64,000 nt of DNA from Methylophaga thalassica MP (GTDB lineage: Bacteria > Pseudomonadota > Gammaproteobacteria > Nitrosococcales > Methylophagaceae): contig NZ_AFIG01000001.1 of assembly GCF_000214595.1 (NCBI RefSeq), forward strand, positions 846,381 to 910,380, in the 5' to 3' direction. Made by a program: the position numbers and the translations under genes. Below the pieces are notes generated by a model. That model did not search any database. It was not told the DNA's origin and saw nothing but the letters and a program-made list of their open reading frames with translations. Of this stretch, positions 8,618-17,801 are shown one piece after another; within the stretch, counting starts at the first letter, position 1, and every line of letters starts with the position of its first letter.

Positions 8618-10336
8618 ATGCTCAATATCGAACAAGCTGTTCAACAAAAATTTCCTAAATTCGAACATTCCCGTCCATGGATAAAAAAATCGACGATTAG
8701 TTTTTTGCGTAAGATTACTCATGAGCAAGAAGTAAATCGTTTCCTGGACTTGCATCAGGATTTAAAAGGCTTCGATTTTATCGAACAGGTGCTGGATTAT
8801 TTCAACTTCAGTTACAGCATCAGTCACCGTGATCGCAATAATATTCCCGCAACGGGGCGCGTAGTGATTGTCGCAAACCATCCCCTTGGTGCACTGGACG
8901 GCTTGTCATTATTAAAATTAGTGGGTGAAGTCCGCCGTGATGTAAAAATCGTTGCTAACGATATGCTGATGAATTTTAATGCGGTCGATTCTTTATTTTT
9001 GCCCGTAGATAATCTATCTAAATCGACTCGAAAAAGCAGTATTTCCCGCATTATTGATTGCCTGAATAATGAAGAAGCGGTGATCGTTTTCCCTGCCGGA
9101 GAAGTGTCGCGTATTCGTCCAAGTGGTGTGCGTGATGGTAAATGGAATACGGGGTTCTTGAACTTCGCCAAGAAAACCAATGCGCCTATTTTGCCCATTT
9201 ATGTCGGTGCCAGAAATTCTTCATTGTTCTACAGTGCATCCATGGTCTATAAGCCGCTTTCAGGCATGATGCTGGCGCATGAGATGTTTAATAAAAACTC
9301 GAAGAACATCACCATGCGTGTCGGAGAACCTATTCCCTATAAACAGGTTGACCAACTCCCGCTGGTGAAAGCAGAAAAAGCTAAATTATTACGTCGCCAT
9401 CTTTATCGTATGGCAAAAGGCAAAAAACCGTTATTCGTCACAGAACAAACCATCGCTCACCCCCAGGACAGACGTAATATCAAACGTGAGTTACAAACGG
9501 CCGAGTTATTAGGTCAGACAGCCGATAATAAAAAGATTTATTTGTTTGACTATCAACCTGACTCAGCTGTGATGCATGAGGTTGGTCGCTTACGCGAGTT
9601 TACGTTTAGACAGGTCGGTGAGGGCACAGGTAAAAGACGCGATATCGACCGTTATGATCGCGATTACCGGCATCTGATTCTATGGGATGAAAACGAATTA
9701 GAAATCGCTGGCGCTTACCGAATTGGTGAAGTTAACCACATTCTGTCACAAGCTGGCAGCCGGGGAATTTATAGTCAGGAGCTATTTACCTACGATCACG
9801 ATGCGATGCAGCCTTTTTTTGAAAAGGGCATTGAGCTGGGTAGAAGTTTTGTCAGCCCGAAATACTGGGGAAGACGAAGTCTTGATTACTTATGGTACGG
9901 CATTGGGGCTTATCTGAAACGATATCCTGATATTCGCTATCTGTTTGGGCCTGTGAGTCTGTCAAACAGCTATCCTGATTTCGCTAAGGCATTAATTGTT
10001 GCTTATTATCAGCACTATTTCCCTGATGACCAACATTTAGCAATAGCGAAAAATCCCTACATCACTGATCGGAGTTTGCAACAACAAGTACTGCAAACCT
10101 ATTGTGGTACCGATGCCGAGGCTGATTTTACTGCGATGCGTGAGCAGCTTACCCATATGAATGTGACTGTCCCTACCTTATATAAACAGTATGCGGATGT
10201 CTGTGAAGAGGGAGGCGTACGCTTTATCGATTTTAATATCGACGCTGATTTTGGCCACTGTATTGATGGTCTGGTGATGGTGGATTTAGATAAATTAACA
10301 CCCGCTAAAAGAAAACGTTATCTGGGTGATAATTAA
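8618..10336 (+). CDS. olsF: Bifunctional acyltransferase, OlsF-like ornithine lipid synthase
   Basis: 572 residues in two parts. The N-terminal half (about 60-270) is a PlsC-type O-acyltransferase with NHPLGALDG and FPAGEVSR motifs. The C-terminal half (about 290-500) is a GNAT/OlsB-like N-acyltransferase, recognisable by LREFTFRQVGEGTG, LILWDENELEIAGAYRIG and FGPVSLSNSYPD. Characterised OlsF proteins of this architecture make ornithine lipids: the C-terminal part attaches a 3-hydroxyacyl chain to ornithine and the N-terminal part adds the second acyl chain. The upstream Pho boxes support a role in phosphate-free membrane lipid synthesis. Some annotations call such proteins hemolysin-like; that alternative is less informative. 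Confidence 0.82.
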   Translation: MLNIEQAVQQKFPKFEHSRPWIKKSTISFLRKITHEQEVNRFLDLHQDLKGFDFIEQVLDYFNFSYSISHRDRNNIPATGRVVIVANHPLGALDGLSLLKLVGEVRRDVKIVANDMLMNFNAVDSLFLPVDNLSKSTRKSSISRIIDCLNNEEAVIVFPAGEVSRIRPSGVRDGKWNTGFLNFAKKTNAPILPIYVGARNSSLFYSASMVYKPLSGMMLAHEMFNKNSKNITMRVGEPIPYKQVDQLPLVKAEKAKLLRRHLYRMAKGKKPLFVTEQTIAHPQDRRNIKRELQTAELLGQTADNKKIYLFDYQPDSAVMHEVGRLREFTFRQVGEGTGKRRDIDRYDRDYRHLILWDENELEIAGAYRIGEVNHILSQAGSRGIYSQELFTYDHDAMQPFFEKGIELGRSFVSPKYWGRRSLDYLWYGIGAYLKRYPDIRYLFGPVSLSNSYPDFAKALIVAYYQHYFPDDQHLAIAKNPYITDRSLQQQVLQTYCGTDAEADFTAMREQLTHMNVTVPTLYKQYADVCEEGGVRFIDFNIDADFGHCIDGLVMVDLDKLTPAKRKRYLGDN

Positions 10337-10791
10337 CCGTGACAACGTTTTAGTTTTTTTCCACTGCCGCAGAAACAGGGATCGTTTCTCCCCAGTTTAA
10401 TGGCGGGCAGAAGAATCCCATCATGGTAGAACCATTCACCACTTTCACAGGTAAAACGAGAGCGTTCGTGTAACTGACCCACGGGATTATCCTGATAAAA
10501 CGCCACGAACTCCACTTCGGCCAATTCATTTTTTTGTTGGTGATCCAGTACGTTCAGCCCTAACCACTGCGTGTTATTGATCGTGCTCTGCAGAAGTTCT
10601 CGCTCATCTAAGCGTCGTTTTGATGGGTGCAGAGTGGCGATTAAATAGTCCACCTCAGCTAAATAAAAAGCACTATATCGGGAGCGCATCAATTGCTCAG
10701 CGTTTTCCGCGCCTTGTTGTTTTTTATGGAGAGGTTCACAGCACTCACTATAAGAAAGCTGGCTGAGACAGGGGCATAAATCATTATTCAT
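10333..10791 (-). CDS. ychJ: YchJ family SEC-C motif protein
   Basis: 152 residues with a Cys-rich motif at each end: LCPCLSQLSYSECCEPLH at the N-terminus and GRNDPCFCGSGKKLKRCHG at the C-terminus, the latter a SEC-C zinc-binding motif. The middle contains LMRSRYSAFYLAEVDYLIATLHP, typical of the UPF0225/YchJ family. Function is unknown. It converges on the olsF-like gene (4-base overlap) and overlaps the upstream minus-strand gene by 8 bases. Confidence 0.9.
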   Translation of the reverse strand: MNNDLCPCLSQLSYSECCEPLHKKQQGAENAEQLMRSRYSAFYLAEVDYLIATLHPSKRRLDERELLQSTINNTQWLGLNVLDHQQKNELAEVEFVAFYQDNPVGQLHERSRFTCESGEWFYHDGILLPAIKLGRNDPCFCGSGKKLKRCHG

Positions 10792-11569
10792 AAGCGTTAG
10801 CGGGAATGGCCATTAAATCGGGATACTGAAATTGATAGGACAGTAATGATTTGGCTTTATCGTTACTGACGATTTTATAGGATGATGCATTATCCTGATT
10901 AAAGTCTGGTACAGGCTGTTTCAATAGCTCAGCTGCATGCCTGTAAAATTGCTTCTTACTTGGATGTGTGTCTGCACAACCATTAAGAACCTCTCCCCAG
11001 ACATGTTGTTTCAATACTTGCTCAATAATGCCTATGCAGTCATCAAGGTGAATTAAGTTAACGGGGGCATCTGCCTGCTGAACCTGTTTTCCATGTCTGA
11101 AAAAACGGCCTGGATGACGATCTGGTCCGATTAATCCACTGAAACGAATAATGCTGGTGAGAAAGTGCGAAGATTGTCTAAACCGCGATTCTATTTGCCA
11201 CAGAATGCTATCCTCATTTTCAAACTGATGCTCTTCTTTGACCCAGTCATTGGTGTTTTGGTAAACCGAACTGGAGCTGATAAATAACACCTGTTTGATA
11301 GGGCTGTTTTCAATCTGATTAATGAAATTTTCAAAAGCGTCTTTATTTTTATTAGTAATATTAACAATCAGGGTGTCAGCGTTCAGGAACTGGCTAAAAT
11401 CGGTACCTGTCTCAATGTCGATCTGATAGACATCAAACCCTTCATCTCTCAATATTGATTGCTTTTCTGTTTGGCGCGTTGAGAGTTTGATATGAGTGTC
11501 AGCTGAGCGCAAATGTCTTGCTAATCTCAAACCTAACCAACCACTGCCGAGAATACTGATCGTATTAAT
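10784..11569 (-). CDS. NAD(P)-dependent epimerase/dehydratase-like protein, apparent ATT start codon
   Basis: An extended SDR (YeeZ-like) protein. The only ATG/GTG/TTG start available is a TTG at 11528-11530, which would remove the nucleotide-binding motif. In the same frame the sequence continues upstream as NTISILGSGWLGLRLARHL, including the GxGxxG dinucleotide loop, back to an ATT at 11567-11569 preceded by AGAGGTG at good ribosome-binding distance; an in-frame TAG lies just upstream. ATT is therefore the likely start (261 residues). ISSSSVY and FSGLIGPDRHPG in the body fit the family. Substrate unknown. Confidence 0.78.
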   Translation of the reverse strand: MNTISILGSGWLGLRLARHLRSADTHIKLSTRQTEKQSILRDEGFDVYQIDIETGTDFSQFLNADTLIVNITNKNKDAFENFINQIENSPIKQVLFISSSSVYQNTNDWVKEEHQFENEDSILWQIESRFRQSSHFLTSIIRFSGLIGPDRHPGRFFRHGKQVQQADAPVNLIHLDDCIGIIEQVLKQHVWGEVLNGCADTHPSKKQFYRHAAELLKQPVPDFNQDNASSYKIVSNDKAKSLLSYQFQYPDLMAIPANAYE

Positions 11570-11677
11570 GACACACCTCTAATTGAATTATTAAGATGGC
11601 GCCACCATATCAAGCATTAGTCAGATTGTCATGGTTGTTTATACTATGGTGATAAAACATAGAAGGAAGAGCAGGGG

Positions 11678-12202
11678 ATGAGTGCACCTGATATATCAAA
11701 ATTGTTTTCTGGAAATATCGTGACGATATTATTCTGGTTGTTTTTAATGGGGTCACTCACCTTGTTCTTTAATGGCTATATTCAGCAGCGCGATAACCCT
11801 AATCAAGCATTAATGGCAGCAAATTCAGGCACGGGTGAGGTGACTTTAAAACGTAATCGTGACGGTCATTATCTAGCACCAGGTTATATTAATGGCCATC
11901 CTGTGAATTTCCTGCTGGATACCGGTGCTACCAATGTCAGTATCCCTGCCGCCATTGCTGAAGCGGCCGGCTTGAAAAAAGGACCTACGTCCATGGTCTC
12001 AACAGCTAATGGTGTTGTGCCTGTCTTTCAGACTGATGTCGATACGGTGCGTCTTGGTGGTATTACCTTGAATCATGTCGATGCCAGTATCAACCCGCAT
12101 ATGACCGATGGTGTGGTTTTATTGGGGATGAGTTTTATGAAACATCTGGATATCACCCAGCGTAACGGGGTGATGACGCTGCGCGTACCGGTGTCAGGAT
12201 AG
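11678..12202 (+). CDS. Retropepsin-like aspartic protease, membrane-anchored
   Basis: 174 residues. One hydrophobic segment (about residues 12-32) is followed by a single retropepsin-type domain with FLLDTGATNVSIP, containing the catalytic Asp-Thr-Gly, and a closing LGMSFMKHL. Bacterial proteins of this family (clan AA, TIGR02281-like) are monomer-length and must dimerise to be active. The N-terminal anchor suggests the domain faces the periplasm. Natural substrate unknown. GGAAGAG lies upstream of the ATG. Its 3' end overlaps the next minus-strand gene by 9 bases. Confidence 0.85.
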   Translation: MSAPDISKLFSGNIVTILFWLFLMGSLTLFFNGYIQQRDNPNQALMAANSGTGEVTLKRNRDGHYLAPGYINGHPVNFLLDTGATNVSIPAAIAEAAGLKKGPTSMVSTANGVVPVFQTDVDTVRLGGITLNHVDASINPHMTDGVVLLGMSFMKHLDITQRNGVMTLRVPVSG

Positions 12203-12472
12203 GGAAATCTTAACCACTTTCATGTACTCGAAAGTCATACGGGCAATGACTTCTTTATCCGGGTAATAGACAATATCTACCCGCGCCCCTTTTAGTGATT
12301 TATATCGGCGTTGACGCTTGTATTTATAGGGAACATCCTGACCTTCGATCGTCACGGTATTCAACACCCATTCACCTTCTTCACGTTGAACATGAGAAGA
12401 CACTTTCTGCATAGTAGCGTGGATTAAATGGTCGTTTTCAGCCAGCCATTTTTTTGTTTTTCTAACTTTCAT
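12194..12472 (-). CDS. Hypothetical 92-residue basic protein
   Basis: Not recognised. It is rich in Lys and Arg in its first 60 residues (KVRKTKKWL, YKYKRQRRYKSLKGARVD), soluble, with an alternating beta-type pattern toward the C-terminus. It overlaps the lytic transglycosylase gene by 11 bases at its start, suggesting cotranscription. Coding status is supported by tight packing and a full-length open frame; function cannot be given. Confidence 0.6.
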   Translation of the reverse strand: MKVRKTKKWLAENDHLIHATMQKVSSHVQREEGEWVLNTVTIEGQDVPYKYKRQRRYKSLKGARVDIVYYPDKEVIARMTFEYMKVVKISLS

Positions 12473-13136
12473 GTTGATAACGTTGATGCAAAATGCTCAC
12501 ACGTTCTACATAAACTTTTGTCTCGGAGTAAGGGGGAACATCATTATATTTTTTCACGGCATTAGGTCCTGCATTATAAGCAGCTGTGGCAAGGCGAGTA
12601 TTGCCCTTGAACAAAGATAGCAGCTCAGCCAGATATTTAACACCGCCTTCTATGTTTTGTTCGACATTAAAAGGGTTATTGACACCTAAGTCTTTGGCTG
12701 TGCCTGGCATTAATTGCATCAGACCTTGAGCACCAGTTCTGGAAATGGCTTTTTGATTAAATGCTGATTCTGCATGTATGACCGCTCTGACTAATGCTGT
12801 TTCAACACCATATTTTTTTGCATAACGTTTTATTTCAGAAGCGTAGGACGATGTGTCTAATTTTATGGTGTGCCAATTAATGCTTGAGGATGGATTACAG
12901 GCATAACAGCTGTATTTAAGAATCTCAAAGTGTCCATGTGCGGGTTTTTGATCTGAAAAAACAAAGCCTTCACCGGTTTGTGATTTATAAATGACAGTTT
13001 GCGATGTGGCTTGTCTGACATTACTGAACTCAACCGAGCCATCCGGGTTTTGAATTCGCTGAATGGTATCTGTCAGAGCCAGCTGACTATATATCAATGT
13101 CAGACTGAGCAAACACCATTTCATCAGCGTATCCAT
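12462..13136 (-). CDS. Lytic transglycosylase (SLT domain) with N-terminal DUF4124-like region
   Basis: 224 residues. A signal peptide (about 1-22, MDTLMKWCLLSLTLIYSQLA) is followed by a DUF4124-like strand region (IQRIQNPDGSVEFSN) and then a C-terminal SLT domain. RAVIHAESAFNQKAIS contains the catalytic Glu, and GAQGLMQLMPGTAKDLGV and AAYNAGPNAVKKY are classic goose-lysozyme-fold motifs. It would cleave the MurNAc-GlcNAc bond of peptidoglycan in the periplasm, forming anhydro-muropeptides. It starts 2 bases after the CopD-like gene. Confidence 0.9.
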   Translation of the reverse strand: MDTLMKWCLLSLTLIYSQLALTDTIQRIQNPDGSVEFSNVRQATSQTVIYKSQTGEGFVFSDQKPAHGHFEILKYSCYACNPSSSINWHTIKLDTSSYASEIKRYAKKYGVETALVRAVIHAESAFNQKAISRTGAQGLMQLMPGTAKDLGVNNPFNVEQNIEGGVKYLAELLSLFKGNTRLATAAYNAGPNAVKKYNDVPPYSETKVYVERVSILHQRYQHES

Positions 13137-13138
13137 GA

Positions 13139-13606
13139 TTAACTTAACCAGTAACGTCCAGAGCTGGCTATCAGAATAGTAATAATGCCTAAGATCAGAT
13201 TAAGCAGAACCAGTTTGCGTATTTGAGTTAATGCCGTGCCTGCGGTAATCCAGTCATGTTCGGCTACAGCCCATTTAAGCTTTTTGAAAGGGTTAAAAAA
13301 CACATGCATAAAAATGAGCATCATAAAAATGCCGATAAGTAACATAATATGTACATGAATACCGACACCATCAACGCCGCCCATACCGCCTAATAAAGGA
13401 ATCATCCAAGCGCCAGTGACAAGCAAAGTGATGATAGAAAGCCATACCCAGTTGAAAAAGGTTTTTAATACACCAGCCCATAAAGGCAGACGTTGTTCTT
13501 GCGTCAGTAATTCAACTGCTGCAGGTCGAAGAGCGGTATAAGCGAAAAACATACCTCCCACCCAAATAACGGCGGCTAACAGGTGTAAAGGTAATGCAAT
13601 CATCAT
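13139..13606 (-). CDS. CopD-like integral membrane protein
   Basis: 155 residues with four predicted membrane helices (about 3-25, 47-70, 82-105, 132-152). HLLAAVIWVGGMFFAY resembles the start of CopD-family proteins, and further His residues (HVHIMLL, HVFFNP) sit in or near helices. Copper handling is possible from family resemblance but not shown. It lies between fumarase (25-base gap) and the lytic transglycosylase on the same strand. Confidence 0.7.
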   Translation of the reverse strand: MMIALPLHLLAAVIWVGGMFFAYTALRPAAVELLTQEQRLPLWAGVLKTFFNWVWLSIITLLVTGAWMIPLLGGMGGVDGVGIHVHIMLLIGIFMMLIFMHVFFNPFKKLKWAVAEHDWITAGTALTQIRKLVLLNLILGIITILIASSGRYWLS

Positions 13607-13631
13607 AACTAGGCTCTCTTTGAATGTAATA

Positions 13632-15158
13632 TCAATTATTGTTTATCGGTATATCGGCAATTTTAATTTTCCATTCACTCGGACCTGTTTTGTGTACCGA
13701 ATGACCTTCACTATCTACTGCCACAGTAACCGGCATATTTTCTACGTAAAACTCACGAATGGCTTCCATTCCCAGTTCTTCAAATGCCACCATCCGTGAT
13801 GACTTAATCGCTTTTGAAACTAAATACGCTGCACCACCGATGGCAATCAGATAGACCGAATGATGTTTTTTGATGGAGGCAATAGTTTCATCGCCACGCT
13901 CAGCTTTACCAATCATGCCTAATAAACCGGTCTTTTCAAGCATCATATCGGTAAATTTATCCATTCGGGTCGCAGTTGTCGGACCTGCAGGGCCAACAAC
14001 TTCACCTTGAACCGGATCAACTGGACCGACGTAGTAGATAAAGCGGTTATTAAAATCGAGTCCTTCTGGCAGAGATTCACCATTATTCAGTAAATCAGCG
14101 ATTTTTTTGTGCGCAGCATCACGTCCTGTTAATAAATGCCCTGACAATAACAGCGTTTCTCCGGGTTGCCATTCCGCTATGTCTTTAGCGGTTATATCAT
14201 CCAAATTAACATGGCGGGTATTCTCTGCGGCTTCCCAGGTAATATCTGGCCAGTCATCCATGGAGGGGGGCTCAAATTCTGCCGGCCCTGTTCCGTCTAA
14301 ACTAAAATGAATATGACGGCTGGCGGCACAATTTGGAATCATGGCGACAGGTAATGAAGCAGCATGTGTTGGGTAATCATTGATTTTGACATCCAGAACA
14401 GTGGTTAAACCACCCAAGCCTTGGGCACCAATACCCAGCTGATTGACTTTTTCATAGAGTTCAACACGAAGTTTCTCTGTGGCCGTTTCGGCACCGCGAT
14501 CGATTAATTCTTGTATATCGATAGGATGCATTAATGACTCTTTGGCCATCAGCATCGCTTTTTCTGCTGTACCACCAATACCAATACCTAACATGCCCGG
14601 CGGACACCAGCCAGCCCCCATGGTCGGCACCGTTTTTAATACCCAATCAACCAGATTGTCACTTGGATTCAGAATGGTGAATTTGGCTTTGTTTTCTGAG
14701 CCACCACCTTTGGCTGCAATTAAGACTTCAACAGTATCACCGATGACTATTTCGGTATGAATAACCGCCGGGGTGTTATCTCCGGTATTTTTGCGTACAC
14801 CAATAGGGTCAGACACAATGGAGGCTCGTAAAACGTTGTCAGGGTGAAGATAAGCACGACGTACACCCTCATTAACCATATCATCAAGGCTTTTTGAGGT
14901 TTCCCACTGCACATCCATACCCACTTTGACAAAGACATTAACAATGCCAGTGTCCTGACAGATAGGACGGTTATTTTCTGCACACATTCTGGAGTTCACC
15001 AAAATTTGTGCAATAGCGTCTTTTGCAGCGACGGATTGCTCACGCTCATAAGCCGCGCTCATTGCCTGAATAAAATCCTTTGGATGATAACAGGCAATAA
15101 ATTGCAGGGCATCTGCAATACTGTCGATAAAGTCAGTCTCTTTAATGACTGTCGTCAT
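13632..15158 (-). CDS. fumA: Class I (iron-sulfur) fumarate hydratase
   Basis: 508 residues. Interconverts fumarate and malate with an oxygen-sensitive 4Fe-4S cluster. Three conserved cysteines appear in RPICQDTGI, GWCPPGMLGIG and PNCAASRHIHF. The C-terminal beta domain has GPTTATRMDKF and GKAERGD. Single-chain alpha-beta layout is as in FumA/FumB. It sits 10 bases after proS. With the malate:quinone oxidoreductase at 50 kb it covers two successive TCA steps. Confidence 0.95.
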   Translation of the reverse strand: MTTVIKETDFIDSIADALQFIACYHPKDFIQAMSAAYEREQSVAAKDAIAQILVNSRMCAENNRPICQDTGIVNVFVKVGMDVQWETSKSLDDMVNEGVRRAYLHPDNVLRASIVSDPIGVRKNTGDNTPAVIHTEIVIGDTVEVLIAAKGGGSENKAKFTILNPSDNLVDWVLKTVPTMGAGWCPPGMLGIGIGGTAEKAMLMAKESLMHPIDIQELIDRGAETATEKLRVELYEKVNQLGIGAQGLGGLTTVLDVKINDYPTHAASLPVAMIPNCAASRHIHFSLDGTGPAEFEPPSMDDWPDITWEAAENTRHVNLDDITAKDIAEWQPGETLLLSGHLLTGRDAAHKKIADLLNNGESLPEGLDFNNRFIYYVGPVDPVQGEVVGPAGPTTATRMDKFTDMMLEKTGLLGMIGKAERGDETIASIKKHHSVYLIAIGGAAYLVSKAIKSSRMVAFEELGMEAIREFYVENMPVTVAVDSEGHSVHKTGPSEWKIKIADIPINNN

Positions 15159-15168
15159 GCATTAAACC

Positions 15169-16878
15169 TCAGCTCAATTTTTGTTTGATGATATTGACCA
15201 CATCATAAATCGCAAACTCTTCGCCATCACCGCTACGACGGTTTTTGTATTCAATCATGCCATTATCCAGACCGCGTTCACCCAGGATTAAGCGGTGTGG
15301 AATACCAATCAGTTCCATATCAGCAAAGGCAACACCAGGACGCAAACCACGGTCATCAAGTAACACATCCACACCTGCTGCAAGCAGTTGTTGGTAGACC
15401 TCTTCAGCTTTTTCTTTAACCCGAACGGATTTATGGGCATTAACAGGCACCAACACGACTTGATAAGGCGCAATCGATTCTGGCCAGATAATGCCGCGAT
15501 CATCATGATTTTGCTCAATGGCTGCGGCGACAACACGGGATACACCAATACCATAACAACCCATAGTAACGATTTGTGATTTTCCGGATTCTGTCAACAC
15601 AACCGCATTTAATTTGCTGCTGTAATTTTCGCCGAGCTGGAAGATATGCCCGACTTCAATACCCCGGGCGATTTCTAAATGGCCTTGACCATCTGGACTA
15701 GGATCGCCTGCCATAACTTTACGCAAATCTGCGGTTTCTGGTTCAGGTAAATCACGCCCCCAGTTTACGCCAGTTAAATGTTTGTCATCCTGATTAGCAC
15801 CACAAACAAAGTCGCTGACAAAAGCGGCAGCATGATCAACGATGACAGGAATAGTTAAACCAACAGGGCCTACCGAACCGATATTAGCATGGCTGATTTC
15901 AAGTACTTTTTCTGCTGTAACAAAGGTGAGTGGCGCGGCTACCAGAGGGTGTTTTTCAGCTTTAATCTCATTAAGCTCGTGATCACCGCGAACAACCAAT
16001 GCAACCACAGAACCTTCTTCGACACCTTCTACCAATAAGGTTTTCAGACATTGTGAAGCTGGTTTGTTGAGATACTGACTGACATCGTCAATAGTGTGCT
16101 TTGCGGGTGTTTCAACCACGGTCATAGTTTCACTGGCTGCTGCACGTTCACCTTGTGGTGCTACGGCTTCTGCTAACTCAACATTGGCAGCGTAATCACT
16201 TTTATCACTAAAGGCGATAGCATCTTCACCTGAACTGGCTAACACATGAAACTCATGTGAGGCATTACCACCAATACTACCGGTGTCTGCCTGAACAGCG
16301 CGGAACTCCAAACCGATGCGACTGAAAATACGAGAATATGTCGCATACATATTGTCATAGGTTTCTTGTAAAGAAGCCTGATCCAGATGGAATGAATAGG
16401 CATCTTTCATCAGGAATTCACGAGCACGCATCAAACCAAAGCGTGGGCGAATTTCATCACGGAATTTGGTCTGGATTTGATAAAAGTTCACTGGTAACTG
16501 TTTGTAACTACGAATTTCCTGACGAACGAGATCGGTAATGACTTCTTCATGAGTCGGTCCATAACAGAACTCACGCTGGTGGCGATCAGTGATGCGCAAT
16601 AATTCAGGGCCATATTTCTCCCAACGTTGGCTTTCTTGCCAGAGTTCAGCCGGTTGTACCGAGGGCATTAATACTTCCTGCGCGCCAGCTCTATCCATTT
16701 CTTCGCGGACGATCGCTTCTGTTTTTCTGAGTACTTTGAGTCCCATTGGCAGCCATGTATATAAGCCCGATGCCAGACGACGGATAAGGCCGGCACGGAG
16801 CATTAATTGATGGCTGACAATTTCTGCGTCTGCTGGTGTCTCTTTTAAAGTGGAAATAAGCAGGTTAGAGGCGCGCAT
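15169..16878 (-). CDS. proS: Prolyl-tRNA synthetase, bacterial type with editing domain
   Basis: 569 residues. Class II catalytic motifs are present: motif 1 around [13 protein letters not shown], motif 2 in [25 protein letters not shown], and motif 3 in [17 protein letters not shown]. About 180 residues between motifs 2 and 3 form the INS editing domain that removes Ala-tRNA(Pro). The C-terminal anticodon-binding domain ends the protein. Length is typical for E. coli-type ProRS. Confidence 0.97.
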   Translation of the reverse strand: MRASNLLISTLKETPADAEIVSHQLMLRAGLIRRLASGLYTWLPMGLKVLRKTEAIVREEMDRAGAQEVLMPSVQPAELWQESQRWEKYGPELLRITDRHQREFCYGPTHEEVITDLVRQEIRSYKQLPVNFYQIQTKFRDEIRPRFGLMRAREFLMKDAYSFHLDQASLQETYDNMYATYSRIFSRIGLEFRAVQADTGSIGGNASHEFHVLASSGEDAIAFSDKSDYAANVELAEAVAPQGERAAASETMTVVETPAKHTIDDVSQYLNKPASQCLKTLLVEGVEEGSVVALVVRGDHELNEIKAEKHPLVAAPLTFVTAEKVLEISHANIGSVGPVGLTIPVIVDHAAAFVSDFVCGANQDDKHLTGVNWGRDLPEPETADLRKVMAGDPSPDGQGHLEIARGIEVGHIFQLGENYSSKLNAVVLTESGKSQIVTMGCYGIGVSRVVAAAIEQNHDDRGIIWPESIAPYQVVLVPVNAHKSVRVKEKAEEVYQQLLAAGVDVLLDDRGLRPGVAFADMELIGIPHRLILGERGLDNGMIEYKNRRSGDGEEFAIYDVVNIIKQKLS

Positions 16879-16941
16879 GTGTTTTTATTTTTCCTGTAAT
16901 GATAATTGGTTAGCTCTGAGGCTATGAGTTAAGGATAAAAC

Positions 16942-17277
16942 TTAAAATGTACTGTGATTCCAACCCCAGTTTTGTCGCTCTGAGTCAGTCATGCTGATAT
17001 AGATACGACCACCTTCAACTTTTAGGTTCTCACTGATGAGTGTACATAAGGTATCCGAGAAGGCCTGACGATCACCGGGTAAGCCGAGAGCTCGATAATC
17101 AAGCATCGCCGCAGGCGCATCACTGCCACCAAATGACATATCGGCGTTGTCATTCAGCACAATCATGACATAGCTTTCAGGTTTACCTGACGCTTTAGCA
17201 ACGGTTTCACTGGTCTTTTTAATAAACTGCGTTTTATCTTTAACTTCTTGATTAGTCGTAATATTAAGGTATGGCAT
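16942..17277 (-). CDS. Tautomerase / MIF-like protein
   Basis: 111 residues of the macrophage-migration-inhibitory-factor-like tautomerase family. MPYLNITTN places the catalytic Pro at position 2, which becomes the N-terminus after Met removal. KPESYVMIVLNDNADMSFGGSDAPA and the terminal NWGWNHSTF agree with MIF-type proteins (around 115 residues). A trimer with phenylpyruvate-type tautomerase activity is expected from the family; the in vivo substrate is unknown. Confidence 0.88.
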   Translation of the reverse strand: MPYLNITTNQEVKDKTQFIKKTSETVAKASGKPESYVMIVLNDNADMSFGGSDAPAAMLDYRALGLPGDRQAFSDTLCTLISENLKVEGGRIYISMTDSERQNWGWNHSTF

Positions 17278-17288
17278 TTTGCTTCTCC

Positions 17289-17756
17289 TTATTGACAGTG
17301 TTGTTTAATATTGTTGCTCAATTCTTGTATTTTCTGTTGACGATCTTCTTCTTTGATGCGTTGTAAGTTGCCATTTTCATCATAAAATCGTCCGCCCGGA
17401 TGGTTTTGATAGGCGGTAAGTGCGTCTTTGGCATCTTGACATTGTTTTTCAAGTGCTGCTTCTTGTTCTGCTTTTTGCTCTGCCTGTTGTTGTGCTTGTT
17501 GCTTTTCCTGTTCAGCCGCTTTTTGCTGAGCAATCAAGGCATCGACTTCTCTCTGGGCTTGAGCTGGATCGACAGAGGGTGGCGGTGGTGTTTTGATCAA
17601 TTCTGCGGGAGCAGATTCGGGAGCTTGCTGACTGTAGTGAACCTGTCCCTGTTCATCGACCCACTTATACACATCAGCGCTGGCGGTGCCAGTAACGGTC
17701 GCAGACAGTATAATCAGACTGAATTTGAGATTATCTCTTAACATTACATACACCAA
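17289..17756 (-). CDS. Secreted DUF4124 protein with Gln/Glu-rich coiled coil
   Basis: 155 residues. A signal peptide (to about residue 27, ending TASA) precedes DVYKWVDEQGQVHYSQQAP, the typical DUF4124 start. Residues about 70-110 are a Gln/Glu/Ala/Lys-rich predicted coiled coil. It likely acts in the periplasm; function unknown. The start is uncertain: GTG at 17754-17756 follows AGAG at reasonable spacing, while an ATG four codons later (17744) would give a more compact signal peptide. Confidence 0.75.
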   Translation of the reverse strand: MVYVMLRDNLKFSLIILSATVTGTASADVYKWVDEQGQVHYSQQAPESAPAELIKTPPPPSVDPAQAQREVDALIAQQKAAEQEKQQAQQQAEQKAEQEAALEKQCQDAKDALTAYQNHPGGRFYDENGNLQRIKEEDRQQKIQELSNNIKQHCQ

Positions 17757-17801
17757 GGCTCTAAACTACGTTAATTCTACGCCAAAGCCAGCCATCATAA
17801 A

